Shown piece after piece: positions 1-5,678 of a stretch of 8,123 nt of DNA. The stretch's first letter is position 1; each line of letters opens with the position of its first letter. The notes under the pieces are model-generated. The model saw nothing but the letters and a program-made list of their open reading frames with translations, was not told the DNA's origin and did not search any database. Origin of the DNA: an uncultured Bacteroidales bacterium (GTDB lineage: Bacteria; Bacteroidota; Bacteroidia; Bacteroidales; UBA4417); the NCBI GenBank assembly GCA_903917425.1, contig CAIXAQ010000420.1, positions 1 through 8,123 on the forward strand. The letters run 5' to 3'. The position numbers and the translations under genes are program-made.

Positions 1-1
1 A

Positions 2-577
2 CAAGGCGGGCGTAAGCATCCCGAGCAGAAAATGATACTGGTAAACACCCGTAATATCCTGTTTATTTCGGGTGGTGCTTTCGATGGCATCGATAAAAAA
101 ATTGCCGCTCGCATGCAAACCAATACCATAGGGTATTCGAACGATCGCGAAAAAGATGTGATTGATCGTCATAACCTCTTGCAATACGTGGCTCCCCAGG
201 ATTTAAAGAGTTATGGACTGATACCCGAACTGGTTGGCCGTTTCCCGGTAGTTACTTATCTGAATCCTTTAAGCCGCGAAGTGCTCATCCGTATCCTTAC
301 CGAACCGCAAAACGCACTGATCAAACAGTTTGTCCGTTTGTTCGAAATGGATAACGTGGAGTTAATATTTACGGATGATGTATATGAGTTTATAGTTGAT
401 AAAGCATTGGAATTTCGCACGGGTGCACGTGGTTTACGATCCATCCTGGAAGCCATTCTAACCGATGCCATGTTCGAAATCCCTTCGCAGGGCAAACATT
501 CGGAACTCATCATCGACCGCGATTATGCAGCAGAAAAGCTGGGTAAAACTAATATTGCCAGACTTAAAGTTGCATAG
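2..577 (+). CDS. clpX: ATP-dependent Clp protease ATP-binding subunit ClpX, C-terminal part (5' end outside window)
   Basis: ClpX is the AAA+ hexameric unfoldase that feeds substrates into the ClpP peptidase in the cytoplasm. The frame is open from base 2, so this is the last 191 residues of a protein usually a little over 400 long. The Met codon at 32 is internal, because family sequence (GGRKHPEQK, with the pore-2 RKH loop) lies before it. Visible landmarks, numbered in the fragment: ILFISGGAFDGI (19-30), the ClpP-docking loop position with IGY (43-45) where E. coli has IGF, the GLIPELVGR segment with the arginine finger (R80), and sensor 2 GARGLR (141-146). The Walker motifs and the N-terminal zinc domain would lie upstream. 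The 110-bp gap to the next gene shows no clear terminator hairpin. Identity is very secure; ClpP docking by this variant loop is inferred. Confidence 0.97.
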   Translation, partial: QGGRKHPEQKMILVNTRNILFISGGAFDGIDKKIAARMQTNTIGYSNDREKDVIDRHNLLQYVAPQDLKSYGLIPELVGRFPVVTYLNPLSREVLIRILTEPQNALIKQFVRLFEMDNVELIFTDDVYEFIVDKALEFRTGARGLRSILEAILTDAMFEIPSQGKHSELIIDRDYAAEKLGKTNIARLKVA

Positions 578-687
578 CCTTTCTTTTTGTGATGCCAAAA
601 TAAATTTCAGTTCCCCCTCGTAATATGAGATTGCTGGTGATATATAAATGGCATAATTATTGAATCCTTTCAATAAAAACCTGTGTT

Positions 688-1284
688 ATGAGGTTCATCC
701 TGGTAGGCTTGCTGGCGTTTGTACCTTTCCTGGTTTCTTCGCAGGTTATTCTTAATCCGCACGATTCACTTGGTTATCAATGTCCGGCCTATGTGGTTAA
801 AAAGGACACGATTCCTGTTATTTTCTTTAGTGGGGTTGAGGTTACGGGGAATAAATCGTTCAGGAATTCAGCCGATGCCAGGCAGTGGGAACGCCTGGTT
901 CGTAATGTTAAAAAAGCGTATCCTTATGCCAGGCTTGCCGGAATTAAATTTAATGAATACAACCTCAAAATGGCCGGTATCAGCAGCGAGAGAGAAAAAA
1001 AAGAGATGATGAAAAAAGCGGAGGAGGAGCTTCAGGCTCAATTTGGCAATGAATTGAAAGACCTGACCATTTCGCAAGGGAAAATTTTATTGAAATTAAT
1101 TGACAGGCAGACAAGTAACTGTTCTTATGATATTGTTAAAGATTTCAGGGGAAAGTTCAGGGCCTTTTTCTATCAGTCGTTCGCGCGTTTATTCGGTTAC
1201 GACTTGAAAGTGAAATACGATCCCCAGGGAACCGATGCTGATATTGAGCGCATTGTGCAACTGATTGAAATAGGCGCTATCTGA
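688..1284 (+). CDS. DUF4294 family protein, probably exported
   Basis: This 198-residue protein has no established function. It begins with a signal peptide: MR, then a hydrophobic stretch to about residue 16, then SSQ, a likely signal peptidase I site. This suggests a periplasmic location or outer-membrane association. The rest is basic and mostly helical. It contains ARQWERLVRNVKKAYPYA (about 64-81), a lysine- and glutamate-rich helix with EREKKEMMKKAEEE (about 101-114), and the block LIDRQTSNCSYDIVKDFRG (about 137-155), followed by FYQSFARLFGYDLK. I recognise these blocks from the Bacteroidota family DUF4294. The ATG at 688 is preceded by an A-rich leader with no Shine-Dalgarno sequence, as is normal in this phylum. 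It lies 110 bp after clpX on the same strand; co-transcription is possible but not shown. Confidence 0.85.
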   Translation: MRFILVGLLAFVPFLVSSQVILNPHDSLGYQCPAYVVKKDTIPVIFFSGVEVTGNKSFRNSADARQWERLVRNVKKAYPYARLAGIKFNEYNLKMAGISSEREKKEMMKKAEEELQAQFGNELKDLTISQGKILLKLIDRQTSNCSYDIVKDFRGKFRAFFYQSFARLFGYDLKVKYDPQGTDADIERIVQLIEIGAI

Positions 1285-1392
1285 TCAAATTGTATCAAAA
1301 AGGAGATTTTATTATTGAAATCAAGGTTTATAAAACTTATATCAGGCTTTCTATAGCTTAATGCATCCCATTTCAAAAATTCGTTGTTTTCT

Positions 1393-1426
1393 TTTGCTGA
1401 TTACCAGTTCATCTTTGGTAACTTTG
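1393..1426 (+). promoter_or_regulatory. Bacteroidota-type promoter for the winged-helix gene
   Basis: TAACTTTG at 1419-1426 matches the Bacteroidota -7 consensus TAnnTTTG exactly. TTTG at 1393-1396 lies 22 bp upstream, in the accepted range for the -33 element. Transcription would begin near 1431, giving a leader of about 37 nt before the ATG at 1468. The match is seen; use of the site is inferred. Confidence 0.62.
1401..1421. promoter_or_regulatory. Dyad TTACCA-N9-TGGTAA overlapping the -7 box
   Basis: A perfect 6-bp inverted repeat, TTACCA (1401-1406) and TGGTAA (1416-1421), separated by 9 bp. It fills the space between the -33 and -7 elements and overlaps the first bases of the -7 box. 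Its 21-bp span is typical of an operator for a dimeric regulator. The adjacent winged-helix protein is the natural candidate ligand, but binding is only an inference. Confidence 0.4.
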
Positions 1427-1467
1427 TACGCGAAGAATTTACCAATTAATCTATAAACTCATTGATT

Positions 1468-1644
1468 ATGAATACGGAAGATCAAATTTTAGAAACCCTG
1501 AAGCAGAGTGAAAAACCATTAAGTGCCGGTCAGATTGTTGATAAAACAGGCCTCGACAGGAAAGCGGTGGATAAAGCCATGACAAAATTGAAAACCGAAG
1601 AAAAAATAGTTTCGCCCCAACGTTGTTTCTGGACTGCCAAATAA
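1468..1644 (+). CDS. Small winged-helix DNA-binding-like protein (58 aa)
   Basis: A 58-residue protein that is essentially one winged helix-turn-helix domain. Helix 1 is about EDQILETLKQS (4-14), the turn is EKPLSAGQIVDKTGL (15-29), the recognition helix is DRKAVDKAMTKLKTEEKI (30-47), and the short wing VSPQRCFWTAK ends the protein. Similar stand-alone proteins of about 60 residues, often annotated MarR-like or hypothetical, occur in Bacteroidota and other phyla. They have no effector or dimerisation extension, so the domain may act as a small repressor or as an accessory nucleic-acid binder. A TTG at 1462 would add two residues, but ATG at 1468 fits the family start. It has its own promoter and an overlapping dyad upstream. 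Its stop codon is followed 3 bp later by a tandem repeat array. Confidence 0.8.
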   Translation: MNTEDQILETLKQSEKPLSAGQIVDKTGLDRKAVDKAMTKLKTEEKIVSPQRCFWTAK

Positions 1645-1647
1645 AAG

Positions 1648-1682
1648 GGATTTCGGATTGCGGATTGTGGATTGCGGATTTC
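1648..1682. repeat. Heptad tandem array, unit GGATTGC (5 copies)
   Basis: Five consecutive 7-bp units, GGATT followed by TC, GC, GT, GC and TC, with no break in register. The array begins 3 bp after the stop of the winged-helix gene. It is separated by 6 bp from a second heptad array of different sequence, out of phase with it by one base. It is intergenic and has no coding character. Confidence 0.9.
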
Positions 1683-1688
1683 GGGAAG

Positions 1689-1838
1689 GGAAACTGGAGA
1701 CTGGAAACTGGAAACTGGAAACTGGAACCTGAAACAAGGAACCTGGAACCTGGAACTTGGAACCTGGAACCTGGAACCTGGAACTTGGAACCAGCAAGTA
1801 ATCAGGAACCAGTAACAAGTAACCTGCATCCAGGAACA
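1689..1838. repeat. Heptad tandem array, units GGAAACT / GGAACCT then AGTAACC, filling the convergent gap
   Basis: Fifteen 7-bp units run from 1689 to 1793, almost all GGAAACT, GGAACCT or GGAACTT; the unit at 1731 (GAAACAA) is degenerate. The register continues into a third family, AGTAACC/AGGAACC, at 1797-1838, with the TGCATCC unit degraded. With the preceding array it fills nearly the whole 201-bp space between the convergent winged-helix and ompA-family genes, ending 7 bp before the latter's stop codon. No intrinsic terminator with a T-tract is visible, so transcripts from both sides probably end in or run through the array. Confidence 0.92.
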
Positions 1839-1845
1839 AAATGCC

Positions 1846-3771
1846 TTATTTACTCAGCACCTTAAATTCAGTTCTGCGGTTTTTGGCGCGGCCTTCGGGT
1901 GTTTCGTTGCTGGCAACAGGTATTGTTTTACCGTAGCCTTTATACATCAGCCTTTTTGATTCTATTCCATTGGTGATCAAGTAGTCGTACACAGATTTTG
2001 CCCTGTTTTGAGAAAGAACGAGGTTATGTGCATCGCTTCCTTCATTATCCGTATGTCCGCCAATTTCGATCTGCATGGCTATGTTTTTGGTAAGGAATGA
2101 AATTAATTTGTCGAGTTCCGATTTGGAATCCGGGAGTAATTCACTTTTATCAGTGTCGAAGAAAATATTGTTTAATACAACCTTTTCGCCTACCGCAACT
2201 GCCTGCATGGGAATATCCAGTTTTACAGAACTATCCGTTTTAGTCAGACTTTTCAGACTGAAATTCGTGGAATAAAACAGGTAGCCATTCCGTGATACAT
2301 TCAATGCGTACTCTTTATCCACGGGCAAAGTCATGACAAATTCTCCCGAAACCGGATCGGATGAAGAATTTACTACAATTGCATTGCTTTGCATATCAAT
2401 GAGTTCAAAAGTGGCAGACAAAGGAATTAGCGTATTTTTATCGTAAACTTTTCCTTGCACATACGATACGGAAGCTGGCCGGGATTGTTGTGCCAATTCA
2501 AAGAGGTAAATATCAATTTTGCCATAACCATCTTCCCTTTCAGCCGAAATAAATGCCTCGGTACCTTTTGCATTGATTATCATGTTAATTTCATCTTTGC
2601 TGGTATTTACAGGATAGCCAATGTTTTCTGGTTTCGACCAGTTGCCTTTGGTGTCGAGGCGCGAAACAAAGAGATCGGCACCACCCATGCCCGGGTGTCC
2701 TTTGGAAGAAAAATACAGAGTCCGGCCATCCGGATGAATAAATGGTGCCATTTCGTCGGAACCGGTATTTATTTGATCTCCGAGGTTAACAGGTGCGCCC
2801 CAGCTCCCATCTTCCTGCAGGGTGCTTTTGTAGATATCAGATCCGCCAAAACCTTTACGGCGCGCAGAAACAAAATACAAAGTACGCCCGTCGGAGGCAA
2901 GAGAAGGTTGTGATTCCCAGGATTCCGAGTTTACAAGTTCACCCAGGTTTTGAGGTTCTGACCAATTATTTCCGATTTTATGTGCAGCATACAGATCGCA
3001 ACTTCCATACGAATCGTGGCGGCTGCAACATGTGATAATAATAGTCATACCATCAGGCGACACACAAAGGGCACCTTCGTTCCCCGGTGTATTTATGGGT
3101 GCTCCTATTTCAATTGCAGGACTCCAGTTTAGCTGCCCTTTAGACGAACGTGCCGAAATGGATCGAAAAAAACTCTCATCGCTTTTCGGATCAGCACCTT
3201 TGCGTGTAAAAAAGAGCTGACTTTCGTCGAGGCTCAGGGCATTAATGTAATCGTAACCTGAGGAATTTACGTTGGGTCCTATATTCACCGGGTTGAAAGG
3301 AACAGGATTTTTTATCAGCGAAAGCCTGAAGTCGCATAAGGACAAATTATCGCTGGTACGCTTAAGTTCAGCCTGTATTTTCGGATTAAAAGTGAGGTAT
3401 TTCAGGTAGTTGGTTTTTGCTTCCTCATATTTTTCCATATCAAAATATAAATTCGCCATGATATAATATGCCGGGGGAAAAACAGCTGAATCGATCTTAA
3501 CAGCTTTTTCATAACAGCTAATTGCGGTCGAAAAGTCCTCCTTGTCATAATAAATATCAGCCTTCAACAGCCAGGCTTTAGCATAATCAGGATCATCAGC
3601 TAGTAATTCGTCGAAAGTACGTAAGGCATTGGCAAATTCGTGCCGGTTATACATCTGAACACCTCTCTCGAATTGCTTGTCGGCCCGCGATTTTACAGCC
3701 TGCTGTGCAAATAGCGAAATATGTATCGCGAAGAAAAGTATGAAAGCAAGTGGTAAACTGGGTGATTTCAT
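1846..3771 (-). CDS. TPR / beta-propeller (PD40) / CRD / OmpA protein, PorE-like
   Basis: A 641-residue envelope protein. A signal peptide (1 to about 22, hydrophobic to LFAQ) lacks a lipobox cysteine, so signal peptidase I cleavage is expected. Domains in order: TPR-type helical repeats (about 28-150); a beta-propeller of PD40-like blades (about 155-425) with repeated SPDG/DGRTLYF and GGSDIY/GGADLF motifs; a carboxypeptidase-regulatory-like beta-sandwich (about 437-515); and a C-terminal OmpA domain (about 527-641). The OmpA domain keeps the peptidoglycan-binding pair D575 in HTDNEGS and R590 in LSQNRA, 15 residues apart as in E. coli OmpA. This order matches PorE of the type IX secretion system, which binds peptidoglycan from the periplasm. 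Bacteroidota carry several paralogues of this layout, so the PorE assignment is tentative. The 82-bp leader follows queE. Confidence 0.88.
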   Translation of the reverse strand: MKSPSLPLAFILFFAIHISLFAQQAVKSRADKQFERGVQMYNRHEFANALRTFDELLADDPDYAKAWLLKADIYYDKEDFSTAISCYEKAVKIDSAVFPPAYYIMANLYFDMEKYEEAKTNYLKYLTFNPKIQAELKRTSDNLSLCDFRLSLIKNPVPFNPVNIGPNVNSSGYDYINALSLDESQLFFTRKGADPKSDESFFRSISARSSKGQLNWSPAIEIGAPINTPGNEGALCVSPDGMTIIITCCSRHDSYGSCDLYAAHKIGNNWSEPQNLGELVNSESWESQPSLASDGRTLYFVSARRKGFGGSDIYKSTLQEDGSWGAPVNLGDQINTGSDEMAPFIHPDGRTLYFSSKGHPGMGGADLFVSRLDTKGNWSKPENIGYPVNTSKDEINMIINAKGTEAFISAEREDGYGKIDIYLFELAQQSRPASVSYVQGKVYDKNTLIPLSATFELIDMQSNAIVVNSSSDPVSGEFVMTLPVDKEYALNVSRNGYLFYSTNFSLKSLTKTDSSVKLDIPMQAVAVGEKVVLNNIFFDTDKSELLPDSKSELDKLISFLTKNIAMQIEIGGHTDNEGSDAHNLVLSQNRAKSVYDYLITNGIESKRLMYKGYGKTIPVASNETPEGRAKNRRTEFKVLSK

Positions 3772-3826
3772 AATTCAATTTATTGAACCGCTAATATAAA
3801 CAAGTTCCAGGAATAGATGAAATTGC

Positions 3827-3851
3827 GGATAGCATTAAAGTAAAACTATCC
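3827..3851 (-). terminator. Weak hairpin after queE, possible terminator or processing site
   Basis: GGATAG and CTATCC form a perfect 6-bp inverted repeat with a 13-nt AT-rich loop, starting 2 bp beyond the queE stop codon. No uridine tract follows on the minus strand, so it is a poor intrinsic terminator. It may only mark the 3' end of queE or the start of the ompA-family leader. Confidence 0.3.
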
Positions 3852-3853
3852 AA

Positions 3854-4477
3854 CTATGGAATATGCATGAATTTATGTGCCTGCAATGAAATATGCCAGC
3901 GAGGATTTTTCAAAACATAGTCGATAATGCCGGGTAAAACGGTTTCCATCCGGCTCCATTCGGGTTGAAGGCAGAGGTAACACTCAGGGTTGACTTTTAA
4001 TGCGTTTTCTTCAGCCCAATCGAAATCCGTATCATCGAAAACAATCACTTTTAACTCGTTTGCTTTCGTGAAAATCTCTGGTTTTGGAGGACTCTTTCTT
4101 TTAGGAGAGAGACAAATCCAGTCGAACGAGCCGCTGAAAGGGTGTGATCCCGAGGTTTCGAGATGAACCTGGAGGCCATTACTTTTAAGGCTTTGGCACA
4201 AATAGTCGAGGTTGTACATTAAAGGTTCTCCACCGGTAACAACCACAGTAGCTGCAGGATTCCCTAAAACCCGATCAACTATTTCTCCGGTATCGGTGAG
4301 CGGATGAAGTTTCGGATTCCATGATTCTTTAACATCACACCAGTAACAGCCCACGTCGCAACCACCAACCCGCAGGAAATAGGCAGCTTTCCCGGTATGA
4401 AAGCCTTCACCCTGTATGGTGTAGAAGTCTTCCATTAAAGGAAGTAATCTGCCTTGTTGTGTCGGATCTGTTTTCAA
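3854..4477 (-). CDS. queE: 7-carboxy-7-deazaguanine synthase QueE (radical SAM)
   Basis: QueE converts 6-carboxy-5,6,7,8-tetrahydropterin into 7-carboxy-7-deazaguanine, the ring-contracting step toward preQ0 and queuosine in tRNA; it works in the cytoplasm. The 207-residue sequence has the substrate-loop motif FYTIQGEGFHTG (18-29), the 4Fe-4S cysteines C40, C44 and C47 in the canonical CX3CX2C spacing, the SAM-binding TGGEPL (81-86), HLETSG (105-110) and the family C-terminal SLQAHKFMHIP. It is a little shorter than the E. coli and B. subtilis enzymes but complete at both ends. The ATG at 4477 gives a 14-residue lead before a second Met (M15); either could be used, but the longer form is typical. 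No queC, queD or queF lies in the window and no preQ1 riboswitch is evident upstream. Confidence 0.95.
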   Translation of the reverse strand: MKTDPTQQGRLLPLMEDFYTIQGEGFHTGKAAYFLRVGGCDVGCYWCDVKESWNPKLHPLTDTGEIVDRVLGNPAATVVVTGGEPLMYNLDYLCQSLKSNGLQVHLETSGSHPFSGSFDWICLSPKRKSPPKPEIFTKANELKVIVFDDTDFDWAEENALKVNPECYLCLQPEWSRMETVLPGIIDYVLKNPRWHISLQAHKFMHIP

Positions 4478-4492
4478 TTGGCTGTTTTATGA

Positions 4493-4613
4493 GTTAATGG
4501 AAAATAGTTAATGGAAAATGGTTAAGGGAAAATGGTTAATGGAAAATCGTAAATAGAAAATGGTTTTAACTATTTTCCTATTTTCTATTTCTCTATTTTT
4601 CTATTTCCCCATT
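4493..4613. repeat. Head-to-head array: GTTAATG+GAAAATG heptads meeting inverted AAATAG units
   Basis: On the plus strand, ten 7-bp units run from 4493 to 4562, alternating GTTAATG-type and GAAAATG-type heptads, so the true period is 14 bp. From about 4570 to 4613 the same kind of unit appears in opposite orientation; read on the minus strand it gives GAAATAG/AAAATAG units of 7 to 8 bp. The two halves are therefore approximate inverted copies and can fold on each other. The right half includes the last codons and the stop of folD (4593-4613). The left end stops 16 bp before the queE start codon. Confidence 0.88.
4551..4590 (-). terminator. AT-rich hairpin just after the folD stop
   Basis: AAATAGAAAAT (4551-4561) and ATTTTCTATTT (4580-4590) are perfect 11-bp inverted copies with an 18-nt loop, extendable inward by one G-T and one G-C pair. 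On the minus strand the first arm begins 2 nt after the folD stop. It has no GC-rich stem and no clean T-tract, so it may be only a consequence of the inverted array. A role in 3'-end formation is possible but unproven. Confidence 0.35.
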
Positions 4614-5471
4614 ATACGCCTTAAATGTATTTATCAGCAGGGAAACGATAGTCATTGGACCAACTCCTCCCGGCACAGGAGTGATAAAGGAACATTTTGG
4701 TGCAACTTCATCAAACTTTACGTCGCCAATAATATGGTATCCCTTTTCGCTGTTATCTTCCATGCGGTGAATGCCTACATCGATTACAACTGCACCTTCT
4801 TTCACCATGTCGGCAGTCACAAAATGCGGTTGTCCCATAGCTGCGATCAGAATGTCAGCAGTCTTAGCAATTTCTTTCAGGTTTTTAGTTCCTGTATGAC
4901 AGAGTGTTACCGTACAATTTCCCGGGTAGGCTTTTCGCGAAAGCATTACACTTATAGGTGTACCTACAATATTACTCCTTCCCAAAACCACGCAATGCTT
5001 GCCGCTGGTTTCGATATGGCTGCGTTCGAGTAATTGCATGATTCCATAGGGGGTGGCGGGTAAAAATGTAGGCTCGCCAAGCATGGTGCGCCCGAGGCTG
5101 ACGGGGTGAAAACCATCCACGTCTTTCGAAGGATTAATGCTGCGGATCACTTTTTGAACATTAATTTGCTCAGGCAACGGCAGTTGAACAATAAAACCAT
5201 CAACTTCATCATCCTTGTTCAGAAAATCGATGATTTCGAGCAATTTTTCCTCGCGAATATCGGCTTCCAGTCTGTAAATAGTTGATGTAAATCCAACTTC
5301 TTTGCAGGCACGTTCTTTACTGGATACATATGTCTGACTGGCAGCGTCTTCGCCAACCAAAACAGCAACCAGGTGAGGAGGACGATCGCCTTTATCGATG
5401 ATAGCTGCACTTTTAGCTGCAATTTCCATTTTAATTTCGGATGCTATCTGTTTGCCGTCGATGATTTGCAT
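4593..5471 (-). CDS. folD: Bifunctional methylenetetrahydrofolate dehydrogenase / methenyltetrahydrofolate cyclohydrolase FolD
   Basis: FolD interconverts 5,10-methylene-THF, 5,10-methenyl-THF and 10-formyl-THF with NADP, supplying one-carbon units for purines and formyl-Met-tRNA in the cytoplasm. The 292 residues are normal for the family. Visible residues: Y48 and catalytic K52 in TYVSSKERACKEVG, Q96 in GFIVQLPLP, D119 in KDVDGFHP, the dinucleotide-binding GRSNIVGTP (164-172), and the C-terminal signature PVPGGVGPMT (265-274). The ATG at 5471 begins the typical MQIIDGK. Oddity: the last six residues (NGEIEK) and the TAG stop are written in units of the AAATAG-type repeat array that continues beyond the gene. 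Five bp before the start codon an 8-bp-period array ends, so the gene has tandem arrays at both ends. The gap to ffh upstream is 231 bp. Confidence 0.97.
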   Translation of the reverse strand: MQIIDGKQIASEIKMEIAAKSAAIIDKGDRPPHLVAVLVGEDAASQTYVSSKERACKEVGFTSTIYRLEADIREEKLLEIIDFLNKDDEVDGFIVQLPLPEQINVQKVIRSINPSKDVDGFHPVSLGRTMLGEPTFLPATPYGIMQLLERSHIETSGKHCVVLGRSNIVGTPISVMLSRKAYPGNCTVTLCHTGTKNLKEIAKTADILIAAMGQPHFVTADMVKEGAVVIDVGIHRMEDNSEKGYHIIGDVKFDEVAPKCSFITPVPGGVGPMTIVSLLINTFKAYNGEIEK

Positions 5472-5476
5472 TGTGA

Positions 5477-5604
5477 TTAATTTATTAATGTGCTAATTTG
5501 ATAATGTGCTAATGTGCTAATTTGATAATTTGCTAATGTGCTAATTCGATAATTTGATAATGTGCTAATGCGTTAATTTGAAAATGTGCTAATGCGTTAA
5601 TTTG
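5477..5604. repeat. Octad tandem array, consensus NTAATKYG, 16 units in perfect register, in the folD leader
   Basis: Exactly sixteen consecutive 8-bp units occupy 128 bp with no insertion or deletion. On the plus strand they read CTAATTTG, CTAATGTG, ATAATGTG, ATAATTTG, TTAATTTG and close variants; fifteen units keep TAAT at positions 2-5 (the exception is AAAATGTG at 5581). Variation is confined mostly to position 1, position 6 (T or G) and position 7 (T or C). The array ends 5 bp before the folD ATG, so it occupies the place where the leader or promoter of folD would be. No TAnnTTTG promoter box is recognisable inside it. Confidence 0.93.
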
Positions 5605-5613
5605 TTGATGGTT

Positions 5614-5656
5614 ACAGATAAGTAATGATTTTTTGATGTTTTGGTTAGTTATCTGT
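5614..5656. other. Dyad ACAGATAA / TTATCTGT in the unique spacer between two arrays
   Basis: A perfect 8-bp inverted repeat (5614-5621 and 5649-5656) with a 27-nt AT-rich loop occupies most of the 74-bp non-repetitive spacer (5605-5678) between the octad and heptad arrays. It could be an operator, a weak hairpin after ffh, or chance. No T-rich tail follows on the minus strand. Confidence 0.35.
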
Positions 5657-5678
5657 TTCAGAAAATCGCTTCAAATCA

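Noticed and set aside
32..577. clpX fragment as a complete small gene starting at the ATG at 32.
   Set aside because: The same frame is open to base 2 and already encodes conserved ClpX sequence (GGRKHPEQK), so that Met is internal.
601..608. TAAATTTC upstream of the DUF4294 gene as a -7 promoter box.
   Set aside because: It differs from TAnnTTTG by one base, and the only nearby TTTG (586-589) is 11 bp away, too close for a -33 element.
1462..1467. TTG at 1462 as the start of the winged-helix gene.
   Set aside because: ATG at 1468 lies two codons downstream and gives the family-like start MNTEDQ.
1519..1865. Three overlapping reading frames of 80 to 106 codons on both strands through the heptad array at 1648-1838, giving repetitive peptides such as NLEPGTW.
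   Set aside because: The array lacks stops in several frames on both strands. The peptides are translations of the 7-bp repeat, have no family resemblance and overlap the ends of real genes.
2455..2913. 152-codon open frame on the plus strand.
   Set aside because: It is antisense to the beta-propeller region of the ompA-family gene and has no recognisable features.
4478..4592. preQ1 riboswitch upstream of queE.
   Set aside because: The gap is filled by the inverted heptad array; no preQ1 pseudoknot-like C-rich loop or A-rich tail was recognised.
4560..5033. 157-codon open frame on the plus strand.
   Set aside because: It is antisense to folD, whose identity is certain; composition is atypical and no motif is visible.
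5477..5604. Possible CRISPR array.
   Set aside because: Units are 8 bp and contiguous, with no spacers and no cas genes.
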